Assembly: GCA_947653505.1 (NCBI GenBank) | Contig: CANTHI010000024.1 | Coordinates: 1-14,769, forward strand | DNA length: 14,769 nucleotides | DNA from: an uncultured Eubacterium sp. | Lineage (GTDB): Bacteria; Bacillota_A; Clostridia; Lachnospirales; Lachnospiraceae | Reading direction: 5' to 3' | Shown: piece by piece, positions 1 through 6,787 of the stretch | How the letters are laid out: every line of letters begins with the position of its first letter | How positions within the stretch are numbered: the stretch's first letter is position 1 | Translations under genes and position numbers: made by a program | The notes under the pieces: model-generated | Told to the model about the DNA's origin: nothing | The model's input: the letters and a program-made list of their open reading frames with translations, nothing else | The model's database searches: none

Positions 1-57
1 GGAAAAGTCACAGGCAGACAGATTACCGCCTCCCATCCGGCGTCCGCATAGCCAAAA
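1..57 (+). repeat. Half-copy of dispersed palindromic element (right arm)
   Basis: Positions 1-55 match 12866-12920 with only two substitutions (near 24-25). The shared core is GGCGTCCGCATAGCCAA. By comparison with the complete element at 12785-12919, this is the right arm; the left arm, if present, lies before the window. No coding potential is seen. Confidence 0.85.
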
Positions 58-71
58 TGTAGAATCTTATA

Positions 72-93
72 TAGTAGTTATATGTAACTGCTA
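72..93 (+). other. Small inverted repeat between two repeat half-copies
   Basis: TAGTAGTTA (72-80) can pair with TAACTGCTA (85-93) around a TATG loop: nine pairs including one G-U. No T-run follows, so it is not an obvious terminator. Its role is unknown; it may be part of the repeat family. Confidence 0.4.
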
Positions 94-100
94 AAAATAT

Positions 101-137
101 CCCATCCAGCATCCGCATAGCCAAAATATGACATTTT
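101..137 (+). repeat. Second half-copy of dispersed element
   Basis: CCCATCCAGCATCCGCATAGCC (101-122) differs from the copy at 32-53 by two transitions. It continues into AAAATATGACATTTT, a flank that reappears inverted next to the copy near 14702-14732. It lies in the same orientation as the copy at 1-57. Confidence 0.75.
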
Positions 138-155
138 GCATAAATAGTTTTATGT

Positions 156-190
156 CCAGCCCAGGCAGTTCATAATAGTCCCAGCCCAGG
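156..190 (+). repeat. Short direct repeat CCAGCCCAGG
   Basis: CCAGCCCAGG occurs at 156-165 and again at 181-190, 25 bases apart. The stretch from 138 to 225 holds no recognisable gene. Confidence 0.4.
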
Positions 191-225
191 AAAAATGCCG
201 CCAAACCCACCACCAGGTAAATTCA

Positions 226-242
226 TGTCGAACGCTGTCGAT
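226..242 (+). promoter_or_regulatory. Tandem Spo0A-box-like sites upstream of the Spo0E-like gene
   Basis: TGTCGAA at 226-232 is an exact match to the 7-base Spo0A box core, and TGTCGAT at 236-242 matches six of seven. Start-to-start spacing is 10 bp, one helical turn, as in tandem Spo0A sites known from Bacillus. The pair lies 9 bp upstream of the -35 hexamer at 252. Binding by Spo0A is inferred from sequence only. Confidence 0.55.
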
Positions 243-251
243 GTGAAATAA

Positions 252-281
252 TTGACTTTTTTTGTAAAATAATAGTACAAT
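252..281 (+). promoter_or_regulatory. Sigma-A-type promoter for the Spo0E-like gene
   Basis: TTGACT (252-257), an 18-base spacer, then TACAAT (276-281). Transcription would start near 288 and give a leader of about 40 bases before the ATG at 330. Confidence 0.7.
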
Positions 282-329
282 ATACTTGCCGCAATATTAA
301 TCAGTCCATAAATAGGAATGGTGATAAGG

Positions 330-491
330 ATGAATCAGGAAAGTACATTAAGAGAAGAGATCGAGAATCTCAGGGAGAAATTGAACGAAGCAGCAATACG
401 GAATCTCAATTCGGAGGAATGTTTCCGTGCCAGCCTGAAACTGGATGTGGTGCTGGAGAAATATTATAACGCGGGAGGAGCGCCGTTATAA
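330..491 (+). CDS. Spo0E-like sporulation regulatory phosphatase (53 aa)
   Basis: This short gene encodes 53 residues. The family consists of small helical-hairpin phosphatases that remove phosphate from Spo0A~P and so restrain sporulation. The N-terminal helix has the usual pattern (LREEIENLREKLNEAA, residues 7-22). The second helix carries the signature as SLKLDVVLEKYY (35-46), matching S-x-x-L-D-x-x-[LI]-x-x-Y; the commoner family form is SQELD. It has its own promoter and terminator. Tandem Spo0A-box-like sites upstream suggest feedback from its own target. In-frame starts at 318 (ATG) and 321 (GTG) also exist and no strong ribosome site decides between them; 330 gives the usual family N-terminus. 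I am fairly sure of the family and unsure of the exact start and substrate. Confidence 0.8.
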   Translation: MNQESTLREEIENLREKLNEAAIRNLNSEECFRASLKLDVVLEKYYNAGGAPL

Positions 492-536
492 GCTGAGAAA
501 GGCACTATTTGGCTGGTTTTATGCGGGCAGTATCAG

Positions 537-572
537 AAAAAAGAGAGCGATGTGAATCGTTCTCTTTTTTTT
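537..572 (+). terminator. Intrinsic terminator after the Spo0E-like gene
   Basis: AGAGAGCGAT (542-551) pairs with ATCGTTCTCT (556-565) around a GTGA loop, with one G-U pair. An A-run precedes it and a T-run to 572 follows. It separates the Spo0E-like unit from the dcw operon. Confidence 0.9.
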
Positions 573-584
573 GTGAAAAATTAC

Positions 585-613
585 TTGTCAAAAAGGACAA
601 AGAAGGTTATATT
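585..613 (+). promoter_or_regulatory. Promoter of the mraZ (dcw) operon
   Basis: TTGTCA (585-590), a 17-base spacer, then TATATT (608-613). The predicted start near 620 leaves a leader of about 150 bases. The -35 is overlapped by TGTCAAA (586-592), which fits the degenerate Spo0A core TGTCRAA. Confidence 0.75.
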
Positions 614-623
614 AATACTAGAC

Positions 624-679
624 GTGGAGGAAAGTGGTTGATAGTGGTGTAAAAAGTGAATGATGTGGTGGATGAGTGG
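624..679 (+). promoter_or_regulatory. MraZ operator: GTGG repeats
   Basis: GTGG occurs at 624, 634 and 644 with exact 10-bp phasing, just after the predicted transcription start. Looser copies follow: GTGA at 656, GTGG at 665 and GTGG at 676. MraZ proteins are known to bind short GTGG/TGGG-type direct repeats near the mraZ promoter, so this is the likely autoregulatory operator. The rest of the leader (680-769) shows nothing further. Confidence 0.75.
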
Positions 680-769
680 GATTTTGTCTGCGGATATTTG
701 TGCAGGCTTTTGGATTCCTGGAAATCATCTGCTTTTCACGAAAGGATTCAACTGTAGAGGGTATGAGCG

Positions 770-1201
770 ATGTTCATGGGCGAATACAATCATACAATCG
801 ATGCAAAAGGCAGGCTGATCGTCCCTTCGAAGTTTCGTGAGAAACTGGGAGAAGAGTTTGTGGTTACGAAGGGACTGGATGACTGTTTATTTGTATACCC
901 TCTGGATGAATGGGCACATATCGAAGAAGCTTTCCGCAAAGTACCATTAACAAATAAAAAAGCGAGGGACTTTGTACGTTTTTTCTTTGCAGGGGCTGCA
1001 AGCTGCGAGGTGGACAAGCAGGGGAGGATCCTCCTGCCGCCGAATCTGCGTGCTTATGCCGGCCTTGAAAAAGAAATTGTATCTGCAGGCGTATTAAACC
1101 GCGTGGAAATCTGGGACAAGGAGAAGTGGGAAAAGAGCAATGACATCGGGGATATGGATGACATTGCAGATTACATGGCTGAACTTGGAGTCAGCATTTA
1201 A
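770..1201 (+). CDS. mraZ: Transcriptional regulator MraZ
   Basis: This is a 143-residue protein of standard length for the family. MraZ is a DNA-binding, AbrB-fold ring-forming regulator that controls the dcw operon it heads. Two SpoVT/AbrB-like repeats are visible: residues 1-50 with [20 protein letters not shown], and residues 75-125 with [16 protein letters not shown]. The paired DxxGRxxxP signatures are both intact. The ATG at 770 is preceded by TAGAGGG at 755-761, and the alternative ATG at 776 would trim only two residues. Its likely operator, the phased GTGG repeats, lies about 100-145 bases upstream. It is followed 21 bases later by rsmH, the usual partner. Confidence 0.97.
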   Translation: MFMGEYNHTIDAKGRLIVPSKFREKLGEEFVVTKGLDDCLFVYPLDEWAHIEEAFRKVPLTNKKARDFVRFFFAGAASCEVDKQGRILLPPNLRAYAGLEKEIVSAGVLNRVEIWDKEKWEKSNDIGDMDDIADYMAELGVSI

Positions 1202-1222
1202 TCATCCGCAGAAAAAGGGCCA

Positions 1223-2164
1223 ATGGAATTTAATCATACCTCAGTGTTATTGCAGGAGACGATTGAGCAGCTGAAAATCAGACCTGACGGAATTTATGTA
1301 GATGGCACTTTAGGCGGCGGAGGACATGCTTATGAAGTGTTAAGCCGTTTGTCAGAACATGGACGCCTGATCGGCATCGATCAGGATGCGGATGCGATAC
1401 GGGCAGCGACACAGCGGCTGGAGCCGTTTAAAGACCGTGTCAGCATCGTACGCAGCAATTATGCCGATATGCGCGCGCAGCTTCTGCGTCTTGGGATTGA
1501 CAGGGTGGATGGCGTGATTCTGGATCTTGGAGTATCGTCGTTTCAGCTGGATACCCCGTCAAGAGGATTTACATACCGGGAGGAATCCGCGCCGTTAGAT
1601 ATGCGCATGGACGACAGACAAAAGCTGACAGCAAAAGACATTGTAAACGAATACAGCGAAAAAGAGCTCTTTCGGATCATTCGCGATTATGGGGAGGACA
1701 GGTTTGCCAGAAACATAGCGAAACATATCGTAAATACAAGAAGAGAAAAAGAGATTCTTACAACCGGGGAATTGTGTGCGGTTATCCGTGCCGCGATTCC
1801 CATGAAGGTGCAAAAGAGCGGCGGCCATCCGGCCAAGAGGACTTTTCAGGCGCTCCGGATCGAACTGAACCGGGAGCTGGAGGTACTCAGGGACAGTCTG
1901 GATGACATGATCAGTCTGCTGAATGACGGCGGGCGCATCTGTGTCATCACCTTTCATTCCTTAGAAGACCGGATTGTTAAAACGATTTTTAAGAAAAATG
2001 AGAATCCCTGCATATGTCCGCCGGATTTTCCGGTGTGCGTATGCGGCAGGGTGTCGAAGGGAACAGCTGTCCGCAAGCCGATTGTACCATCCGAGGAAGA
2101 ATTGAAAAATAATAAACGTTCAAAGAGCGCAAAGCTGCGGGTTTTTGAACGGAAGGAGCAGTGA
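1223..2164 (+). CDS. rsmH: 16S rRNA (cytosine(1402)-N(4))-methyltransferase RsmH
   Basis: RsmH (MraW) transfers a methyl group from S-adenosylmethionine to the N4 of C1402 in 16S rRNA, acting on the small ribosomal subunit in the cytosol. The 313-residue length is typical. The N-terminus [13 protein letters not shown] is the family start. The SAM-binding glycine-rich loop DGTLGGGGH (residues 28-36) and GIDQDADAI follow, then [11 protein letters not shown]. The C-terminal part has [12 protein letters not shown] and the cysteine-containing [14 protein letters not shown] stretch. The ATG at 1223 follows an AAAAAGGG stretch. The stop codon overlaps the next start as TGATG, implying translational coupling with the ftsL-like gene. 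Confidence 0.97.
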   Translation: MEFNHTSVLLQETIEQLKIRPDGIYVDGTLGGGGHAYEVLSRLSEHGRLIGIDQDADAIRAATQRLEPFKDRVSIVRSNYADMRAQLLRLGIDRVDGVILDLGVSSFQLDTPSRGFTYREESAPLDMRMDDRQKLTAKDIVNEYSEKELFRIIRDYGEDRFARNIAKHIVNTRREKEILTTGELCAVIRAAIPMKVQKSGGHPAKRTFQALRIELNRELEVLRDSLDDMISLLNDGGRICVITFHSLEDRIVKTIFKKNENPCICPPDFPVCVCGRVSKGTAVRKPIVPSEEELKNNKRSKSAKLRVFERKEQ

Positions 2165-2655
2165 TGAGCAGACAGAAAGAGCACAGACCCTATGGGAGCT
2201 ATACGTATGAAGATGGCAATACAGTCCGGCGGCTGGAAGCAGTACCAGATTACCACGAGGAACGTGACAGGCGAAAAGAAGAAAGGAGGATATCCGAACA
2301 AAAGCGCAGGCGCAGACGTGCGGCGAGAAGAAACCGCGAGCGCGCGCTGAAAATGAATGCGGGATATGTGGCTTTTTTATCCGTGTGTGTCATGGCAGTT
2401 GCACTGACCGCGGCGGCCTATGTAGACCTGCAGTCGGACCTGATTATCAGGCAGAGATCGATAGAGACATTACAGTCAGAAATATCCACCCTGAAGCTTG
2501 AAAACGATGCGGCATATAAAAGAATCACAGCTTCGATTGATCTGAAAGCGGTTAAAAAACAGGCGAAGAAGCTGGGCATGAAGTATCCTTCGGATCAGCA
2601 GATCCGCTATTATACGATCGAAAATGCGGATTATATGACGCAGTATACGGATTAA
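2164..2655 (+). CDS. ftsL: FtsL-like cell division protein (septum formation initiator type)
   Basis: This is a 163-residue bitopic membrane protein in the ftsL position. A long, strongly basic cytoplasmic N-terminus (residues 1-64, with an RRRRRAARR run) precedes one membrane segment (about 66-88, YVAFLSVCVMAVALTAAAYV). A leucine-zipper-like coiled coil follows (about 90-125). FtsL partners FtsQ/DivIB and DivIC in the divisome and helps activate FtsW-FtsI. Primary sequence is poorly conserved in this family, so the call rests on topology, size and position between rsmH and the PBP gene. The ATG at 2164 fits AAGGAG at 2153-2158 with a spacing of five; the GTG at 2161 is too close. It overlaps rsmH by one base. 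Confidence 0.8.
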   Translation: MSRQKEHRPYGSYTYEDGNTVRRLEAVPDYHEERDRRKEERRISEQKRRRRRAARRNRERALKMNAGYVAFLSVCVMAVALTAAAYVDLQSDLIIRQRSIETLQSEISTLKLENDAAYKRITASIDLKAVKKQAKKLGMKYPSDQQIRYYTIENADYMTQYTD

Positions 2656-2696
2656 GGCACAAAAAACAGCAAAGAATAGTAAGATAAAGGTGGCGT

Positions 2697-4703
2697 ATGG
2701 CAGCAGGAAACAGATCCGGCAGAAAAAGAAAAAAGAAAAGTCCGCGGCGTAAGTGGATCCGGTTAAACCGCAGAAACCATCTGAAAATGATGTCTGTATT
2801 TTTCGGAATTGTACTTGCGCTGGCAGGACTGATGGCACGACTCGTCTATATCGAACATACAAGCGGCCAGAAATATCAAAAGATCGTGCTTGCACAGGCT
2901 AATTATGACAGCCAGATCATACCGTTTCGCAGAGGGGATATTTTAGACTGCAACGGGATTGAGCTGGCGACGAGTCTGGACGTATACAATATTATTCTGG
3001 ACAGTTTTGTAATCTCCTCAAAACAGGAGTATCTGGAGCCTACGATACAGGCTCTCATGTCCAGCTTTCCGGAGGAGCTGTCTGAGACAGAGATCCGGAC
3101 TTACATTAAAGAAAATCCGCAGAACAGATATAAAGTGCTGGCAAAAGAAATCCCTTTTGAAGAAGTGCAGGTGTTCCTTGCAAAGCAGAACGATGAAGAA
3201 AAAGATAAGCCCAAAAAAGAAAGAACAGCAAAATATATTAAGGGCATCTGGTTTGAAAAAGAATATAAACGCAATTATCCATATAAAACACTCGCAAGCT
3301 CTGTGATCGGTTCTACCACATCCGGCAATCTGGGAATGGCCGGACTGGAAAACTTTTACAACAGCACGTTAAATGGTACGAACGGCAGACGGTATGGCTA
3401 TCTGAACTCGGATAATGCGATGGAAAAAACGATTAAAGACGCGGTGAATGGAAATAATATTGTAACAACGATCGATCTGAATATCCAGACCGTCGTTGAG
3501 GCTAAGATCAGGCAGTTTAACGCAGCCTACCGTGACGAGGCAAGGCCTGGAAACGGGGCGGAAAATATCGGAGTGATCATCCAGAATCCCAATACAGGCG
3601 CGATTTACGCAATGGCGGATTTCCCGGATTATGATCTGTCCAACCCGCGTTCTCTGGAAGGATTTTATCCAAAAGAAGAGATTGAAAAAATGACCGAGGA
3701 TGAAAAAGCCGAGGCGCTGAATAAAATCTGGCGGAATTTCTGTATCAGCGATACCTTTGAGCCCGGCTCCGTGCAAAAGCCGCTGACCGTGGCGGCAGGG
3801 CTGGACAGTGGGAAATTAAGCGGAAAAGAGACGTTTGTCTGTGACGGTTATGAACAGATCGCAGATAAAAAAATCCGTTGTGTGGCAAGGTCCGGTCATG
3901 GGACGGAGACGGTGCAGGCCGCGCTGATGGATTCGTGCAACGATGCACTGATGCAGATGGTCAGAAAAATAGGAAGAGATACATTTGGCGGATACCAGAG
4001 CAATTTTGGCATGGGATTTAAGACCAATATTGATCTGCCGGGCGAAGCAAGGACCGACGCGCTTGTGCGCACGGCAGAGCAGATGTCAGCGGTGGATCTG
4101 GCCAGCTCATCGTTCGGCCAGTCATTTAACTGCACGATGATACAGATGATCAGTGCGTTCAGCTCGCTGATCAACGGGGGCAATTATTACCGTCCGCATA
4201 TCGTATCGAAGATTACGGACGAAAACGGCAGCCTGATCAAAGAAATTAAGCCGGAGCTGTTAAAACAGACCGTATCCAAAGAAACAAGTGACCAGTTAAA
4301 GGAATATCTGTTTGCAACGGTCAGCGAAGGGACGGCAGGAGTTGCAAAGGTACCGGGGTATTCGATGGGCGGCAAGACCGGAACAGCTCAAAAGCTGCCG
4401 CGTTCGGAAAAAAATTATGTGGTATCTTTTATCGGATATCTGCCGCAGGAAAATCCGCAGATGGTCATCTATGCGGTCATCGATACGCCGAACCAGCCAA
4501 CCGTGCACGAGGAGCAGGCACACAGTACCTTCGCGCAGAATCTGGCACGGGAGATTCTGGAAGAGATACTTCCCTATATGAACATTTACAAAGATGAAAA
4601 AGTAAAAAAAGATGCTTTGAAGAAAAAGGATACCAATATGTACACGGAGATTGCCGGCTACGAAGCAGAAGCAGCATTAGGTGAGGCTGTAACGTATCAT
4701 TGA
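2697..4703 (+). CDS. Class B penicillin-binding protein, FtsI/PBP2B-like transpeptidase (first of two)
   Basis: This 668-residue septal peptidoglycan transpeptidase cross-links glycan strands made by FtsW. A basic tail (1-30) and one membrane anchor (about 32-51) lead into the PBP dimerisation domain, with RRGDILDCNGIELA near 78-91. The penicillin-binding domain follows. Catalytic motifs are complete: S358-V-Q-K361 (SxxK), S413-C-N415 (SxN) and K560-T-G562-T (KTG). A charged insert (DEEKDKPKKERTAKY) sits near residues 165-180. No PASTA domain is present at the C-terminus, unlike Bacillus PbpB and SpoVD. AAAGGTGG at 2686-2693 supports the ATG at 2697. By position it is the division PBP, but a SpoVD-like role cannot be excluded from sequence alone. 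Confidence 0.9.
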   Translation: MAAGNRSGRKRKKKSPRRKWIRLNRRNHLKMMSVFFGIVLALAGLMARLVYIEHTSGQKYQKIVLAQANYDSQIIPFRRGDILDCNGIELATSLDVYNIILDSFVISSKQEYLEPTIQALMSSFPEELSETEIRTYIKENPQNRYKVLAKEIPFEEVQVFLAKQNDEEKDKPKKERTAKYIKGIWFEKEYKRNYPYKTLASSVIGSTTSGNLGMAGLENFYNSTLNGTNGRRYGYLNSDNAMEKTIKDAVNGNNIVTTIDLNIQTVVEAKIRQFNAAYRDEARPGNGAENIGVIIQNPNTGAIYAMADFPDYDLSNPRSLEGFYPKEEIEKMTEDEKAEALNKIWRNFCISDTFEPGSVQKPLTVAAGLDSGKLSGKETFVCDGYEQIADKKIRCVARSGHGTETVQAALMDSCNDALMQMVRKIGRDTFGGYQSNFGMGFKTNIDLPGEARTDALVRTAEQMSAVDLASSSFGQSFNCTMIQMISAFSSLINGGNYYRPHIVSKITDENGSLIKEIKPELLKQTVSKETSDQLKEYLFATVSEGTAGVAKVPGYSMGGKTGTAQKLPRSEKNYVVSFIGYLPQENPQMVIYAVIDTPNQPTVHEEQAHSTFAQNLAREILEEILPYMNIYKDEKVKKDALKKKDTNMYTEIAGYEAEAALGEAVTYH

Positions 4704-4720
4704 TCTGGCAAAAAATACAT

Positions 4721-4773
4721 AACCTCATAATTGCAGAATAAGCTATAATAACTGCTATTATGAGGTTTGTTTT
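4721..4773 (+). promoter_or_regulatory. Terminator-like hairpin masking the ribosome site of the second PBP
   Basis: AACCTCATAATTGCAG (4721-4736) pairs with CTGCTATTATGAGGTT (4752-4767) with one mismatch. TGTTTT follows up to the ATG at 4774. The only plausible ribosome site, TGAGG at 4761-4765, lies inside the right arm. The structure could terminate transcription between the two PBP genes, limit translation of the second, or both. TATAAT occurs in the loop at 4744-4749 but has no convincing -35. Confidence 0.7.
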
Positions 4774-6576
4774 ATGAACGGGACAAAAACACATAACCGG
4801 AAAAAAATCGTGACGGTATTTTTCTGCATTGCGTTTGTTTTGTTGTTTCTGGCGGGCCGTCTTGTCTATCTGATGGTTTTCCAGTCCGAATACTACAGCG
4901 CAAAAGCGCAGGACCTGCACGAAAGGGAGCGGGATATCAAGGCGGCCAGGGGAAAGATTTTAGATATCAACGGCAGGGTACTGGCTTCCAACCGCAGTGT
5001 CTGTACGATTTCCGTCATTCACAGCCAGATTAAGGACGCGGAAAAAGTGATCCGTGTACTGTCCAAAGAGCTGGAGCTGGAGGAAGAGACTGTGCGTAAG
5101 CGCGTGGAAAAGGTCAGTTCGATTGAGCGGATCCGGTCAAATGTGGCAAAAGAAACCGGAGACCGGATTCGTGATTACAAGCTGGCGGGCGTAAAAGTGG
5201 ATGAGGACTATAAACGGCATTATTTATATGACAGTCTGGCATCCAAGGTGCTGGGCTTTACAGGAGGTGATAATCAGGGGATTATCGGGCTGGAGGTTGT
5301 ATACGATGAAAAAATGATGGGCACAAACGGCAAGATACTGACGCTGACAGACGCCAGAGGCGTGGAGCTGAAAGACGCCGGAGAAAGCCGGAAAAATCCG
5401 GTGGATGGCAACAATCTGCGGATCAGTCTGGATTATAATATCCAGATGTATGCCCAGCAGGCCGCGAAAAAGGTGATGCAGGCAAAAGAGGCGGACAGTG
5501 TGAGTGTAATTATTATGAAGCCTTCCAACGGTGAGATTCTGGCGATGGTAAACCTGCCGGAATTTGACTTAAACAATCCTTATGAGCTGCCGGAGGGGAC
5601 GTCTTATTCCAGTGCGGAAGAAAAGCAGAACCTGCTCAACCAGATGTGGCGCAATGGATGCATCAACGATACGTATGAACCGGGTTCTACGTTTAAGGTA
5701 ATCACTGCTTCCGCTGCGCTGGAGGCAGGCGTTGTTTCCTTAAATGACAACTTTTTCTGCCCGGGATATAAGATCGTGGAAGACAGACGCATCCGCTGTG
5801 CCAGAACGAGCGGACACGGCGCCCAGAGCTTTGTGCAGGGGCTGGAAAACTCCTGCAATCCGGTCTTTATCGAGCTGGGTATGCGGCTGGGCACGGACCA
5901 GTATTACAAGTATTTTAAACAGTTTGGTCTTCTGGCGAAGACCGGCATCGACCTGCCGGGAGAGGCACGCACGATTATGCATGAAAAAAAGAATATCGGT
6001 CAGGTGGAGCTTGCGACAATTTCGTTTGGCCAGTCATTTCAGATCACGCCGGTACAGCTTGCGACGACGATTTCCTCTCTGATCAATGGCGGAAAACGCA
6101 TTATTCCGCATTTTGGCGTGCAGATCGAGGATCAGGAAGGAAATCCGGTAGAAGTATTCGAATACCCGCCAACGGCGCAGATTTTAAGTCCACAGACGTC
6201 TGAAACGATGCGCTCCCTGCTGGAAAAAGTTGTTTCAGAAGGCGGCGGCAGCAAGGCCTATATCGAAGGCTATGAGATCGGCGGCAAGACCGCGACCTCC
6301 CAGACGCTGCCAAGAAGCGCGCACCGGTATATTTCTTCTTTTATGTGCTTTGCGCCGGCACAGGATCCGCAGGTGCTCTGCCTTGTGATTATTAATAATC
6401 CGACGGGTGTCTATTATGGAGGAACGATTGCGGCTCCGGTTGCAAAGGAGATTTTTCTGAACATCCTGCCTTATCTCGGCATTGAAAAAGATCCGGCTGT
6501 AGTGGCAAAAGAACAGGCAGAAAAGCAGAAGGCAGCAAAAGAACAGCAGACAGAAAGCGGCCCGGCAGAGGATTAA
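4774..6576 (+). CDS. Class B penicillin-binding protein, second copy (SpoVD/FtsI-like)
   Basis: This 600-residue class B PBP has a membrane anchor (about 11-33), a dimerisation domain starting with AARGKILDINGRVLASNRS (near 53-71), and a transpeptidase domain. Motifs are S305-T-F-K308 (SxxK), S360-C-N362 (SxN) and, in place of KTG, K505-T-A507-T. The glycine-to-alanine change is read directly from GCG at 6292-6294. Position after the division PBP resembles Bacillus pbpB-spoVD, so a role in spore cortex synthesis is plausible, but the PASTA domain of Bacillus SpoVD is absent. The C-terminus is a charged A/E/K/Q-rich tail. It is separated from the first PBP by a terminator-like hairpin, suggesting expression separate from the division genes. 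Confidence 0.9.
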   Translation: MNGTKTHNRKKIVTVFFCIAFVLLFLAGRLVYLMVFQSEYYSAKAQDLHERERDIKAARGKILDINGRVLASNRSVCTISVIHSQIKDAEKVIRVLSKELELEEETVRKRVEKVSSIERIRSNVAKETGDRIRDYKLAGVKVDEDYKRHYLYDSLASKVLGFTGGDNQGIIGLEVVYDEKMMGTNGKILTLTDARGVELKDAGESRKNPVDGNNLRISLDYNIQMYAQQAAKKVMQAKEADSVSVIIMKPSNGEILAMVNLPEFDLNNPYELPEGTSYSSAEEKQNLLNQMWRNGCINDTYEPGSTFKVITASAALEAGVVSLNDNFFCPGYKIVEDRRIRCARTSGHGAQSFVQGLENSCNPVFIELGMRLGTDQYYKYFKQFGLLAKTGIDLPGEARTIMHEKKNIGQVELATISFGQSFQITPVQLATTISSLINGGKRIIPHFGVQIEDQEGNPVEVFEYPPTAQILSPQTSETMRSLLEKVVSEGGGSKAYIEGYEIGGKTATSQTLPRSAHRYISSFMCFAPAQDPQVLCLVIINNPTGVYYGGTIAAPVAKEIFLNILPYLGIEKDPAVVAKEQAEKQKAAKEQQTESGPAED

Positions 6577-6599
6577 ATGCACAAATCTGCCTGCGCCCC

Positions 6600-6628
6600 T
6601 TGCAACATGTAAAAAAATCCGGTATACT
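6600..6628 (+). promoter_or_regulatory. Internal promoter upstream of mraY
   Basis: TTGCAA (6600-6605), a 17-base spacer, then TATACT (6623-6628), giving a start near 6635 and a leader of about 150 bases. It would allow mraY, murD and downstream genes to be transcribed independently of the upstream hairpin. Confidence 0.65.
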
Positions 6629-6648
6629 ACTAACTGATATGTCAGACT

Positions 6649-6705
6649 GGGTATCGCATGCCCCGTTGGGTATTGCATGCCCCACCGGGTATTGCATGCC
6701 TGTCT
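6649..6705 (+). repeat. Three 19-bp tandem repeats in the mraY leader
   Basis: Three contiguous units at 6649-6667, 6668-6686 and 6687-6705 share GGGTATYGCATGCC; the last four to five bases vary. Each unit contains the palindrome GCATGC. They lie between the predicted promoter and mraY, so they are transcribed. Possible roles are a protein-binding array, RNA structure, or simple slippage expansion; sequence alone does not decide. Confidence 0.85.
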
Positions 6706-6787
6706 GGCAGCGGCATGGGGTGACAGAGTTATAAATATGCAGCTTGTTGGGAACTGCTGCAGACAAATGAAAGAAGGATAAAGAAAA

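Noticed and set aside
6577..6612. Eleven-codon frame MHKSACAPCNM directly after the second PBP, as a leader peptide
   Set aside because: It overlaps the mraY promoter, so it would not be on the mraY transcript; no supporting evidence beyond an ATG after the stop.
6649..6705. Tandem repeats considered as a CRISPR array
   Set aside because: The units are contiguous without unique spacers, only 19 bp long, and there are no cas genes.
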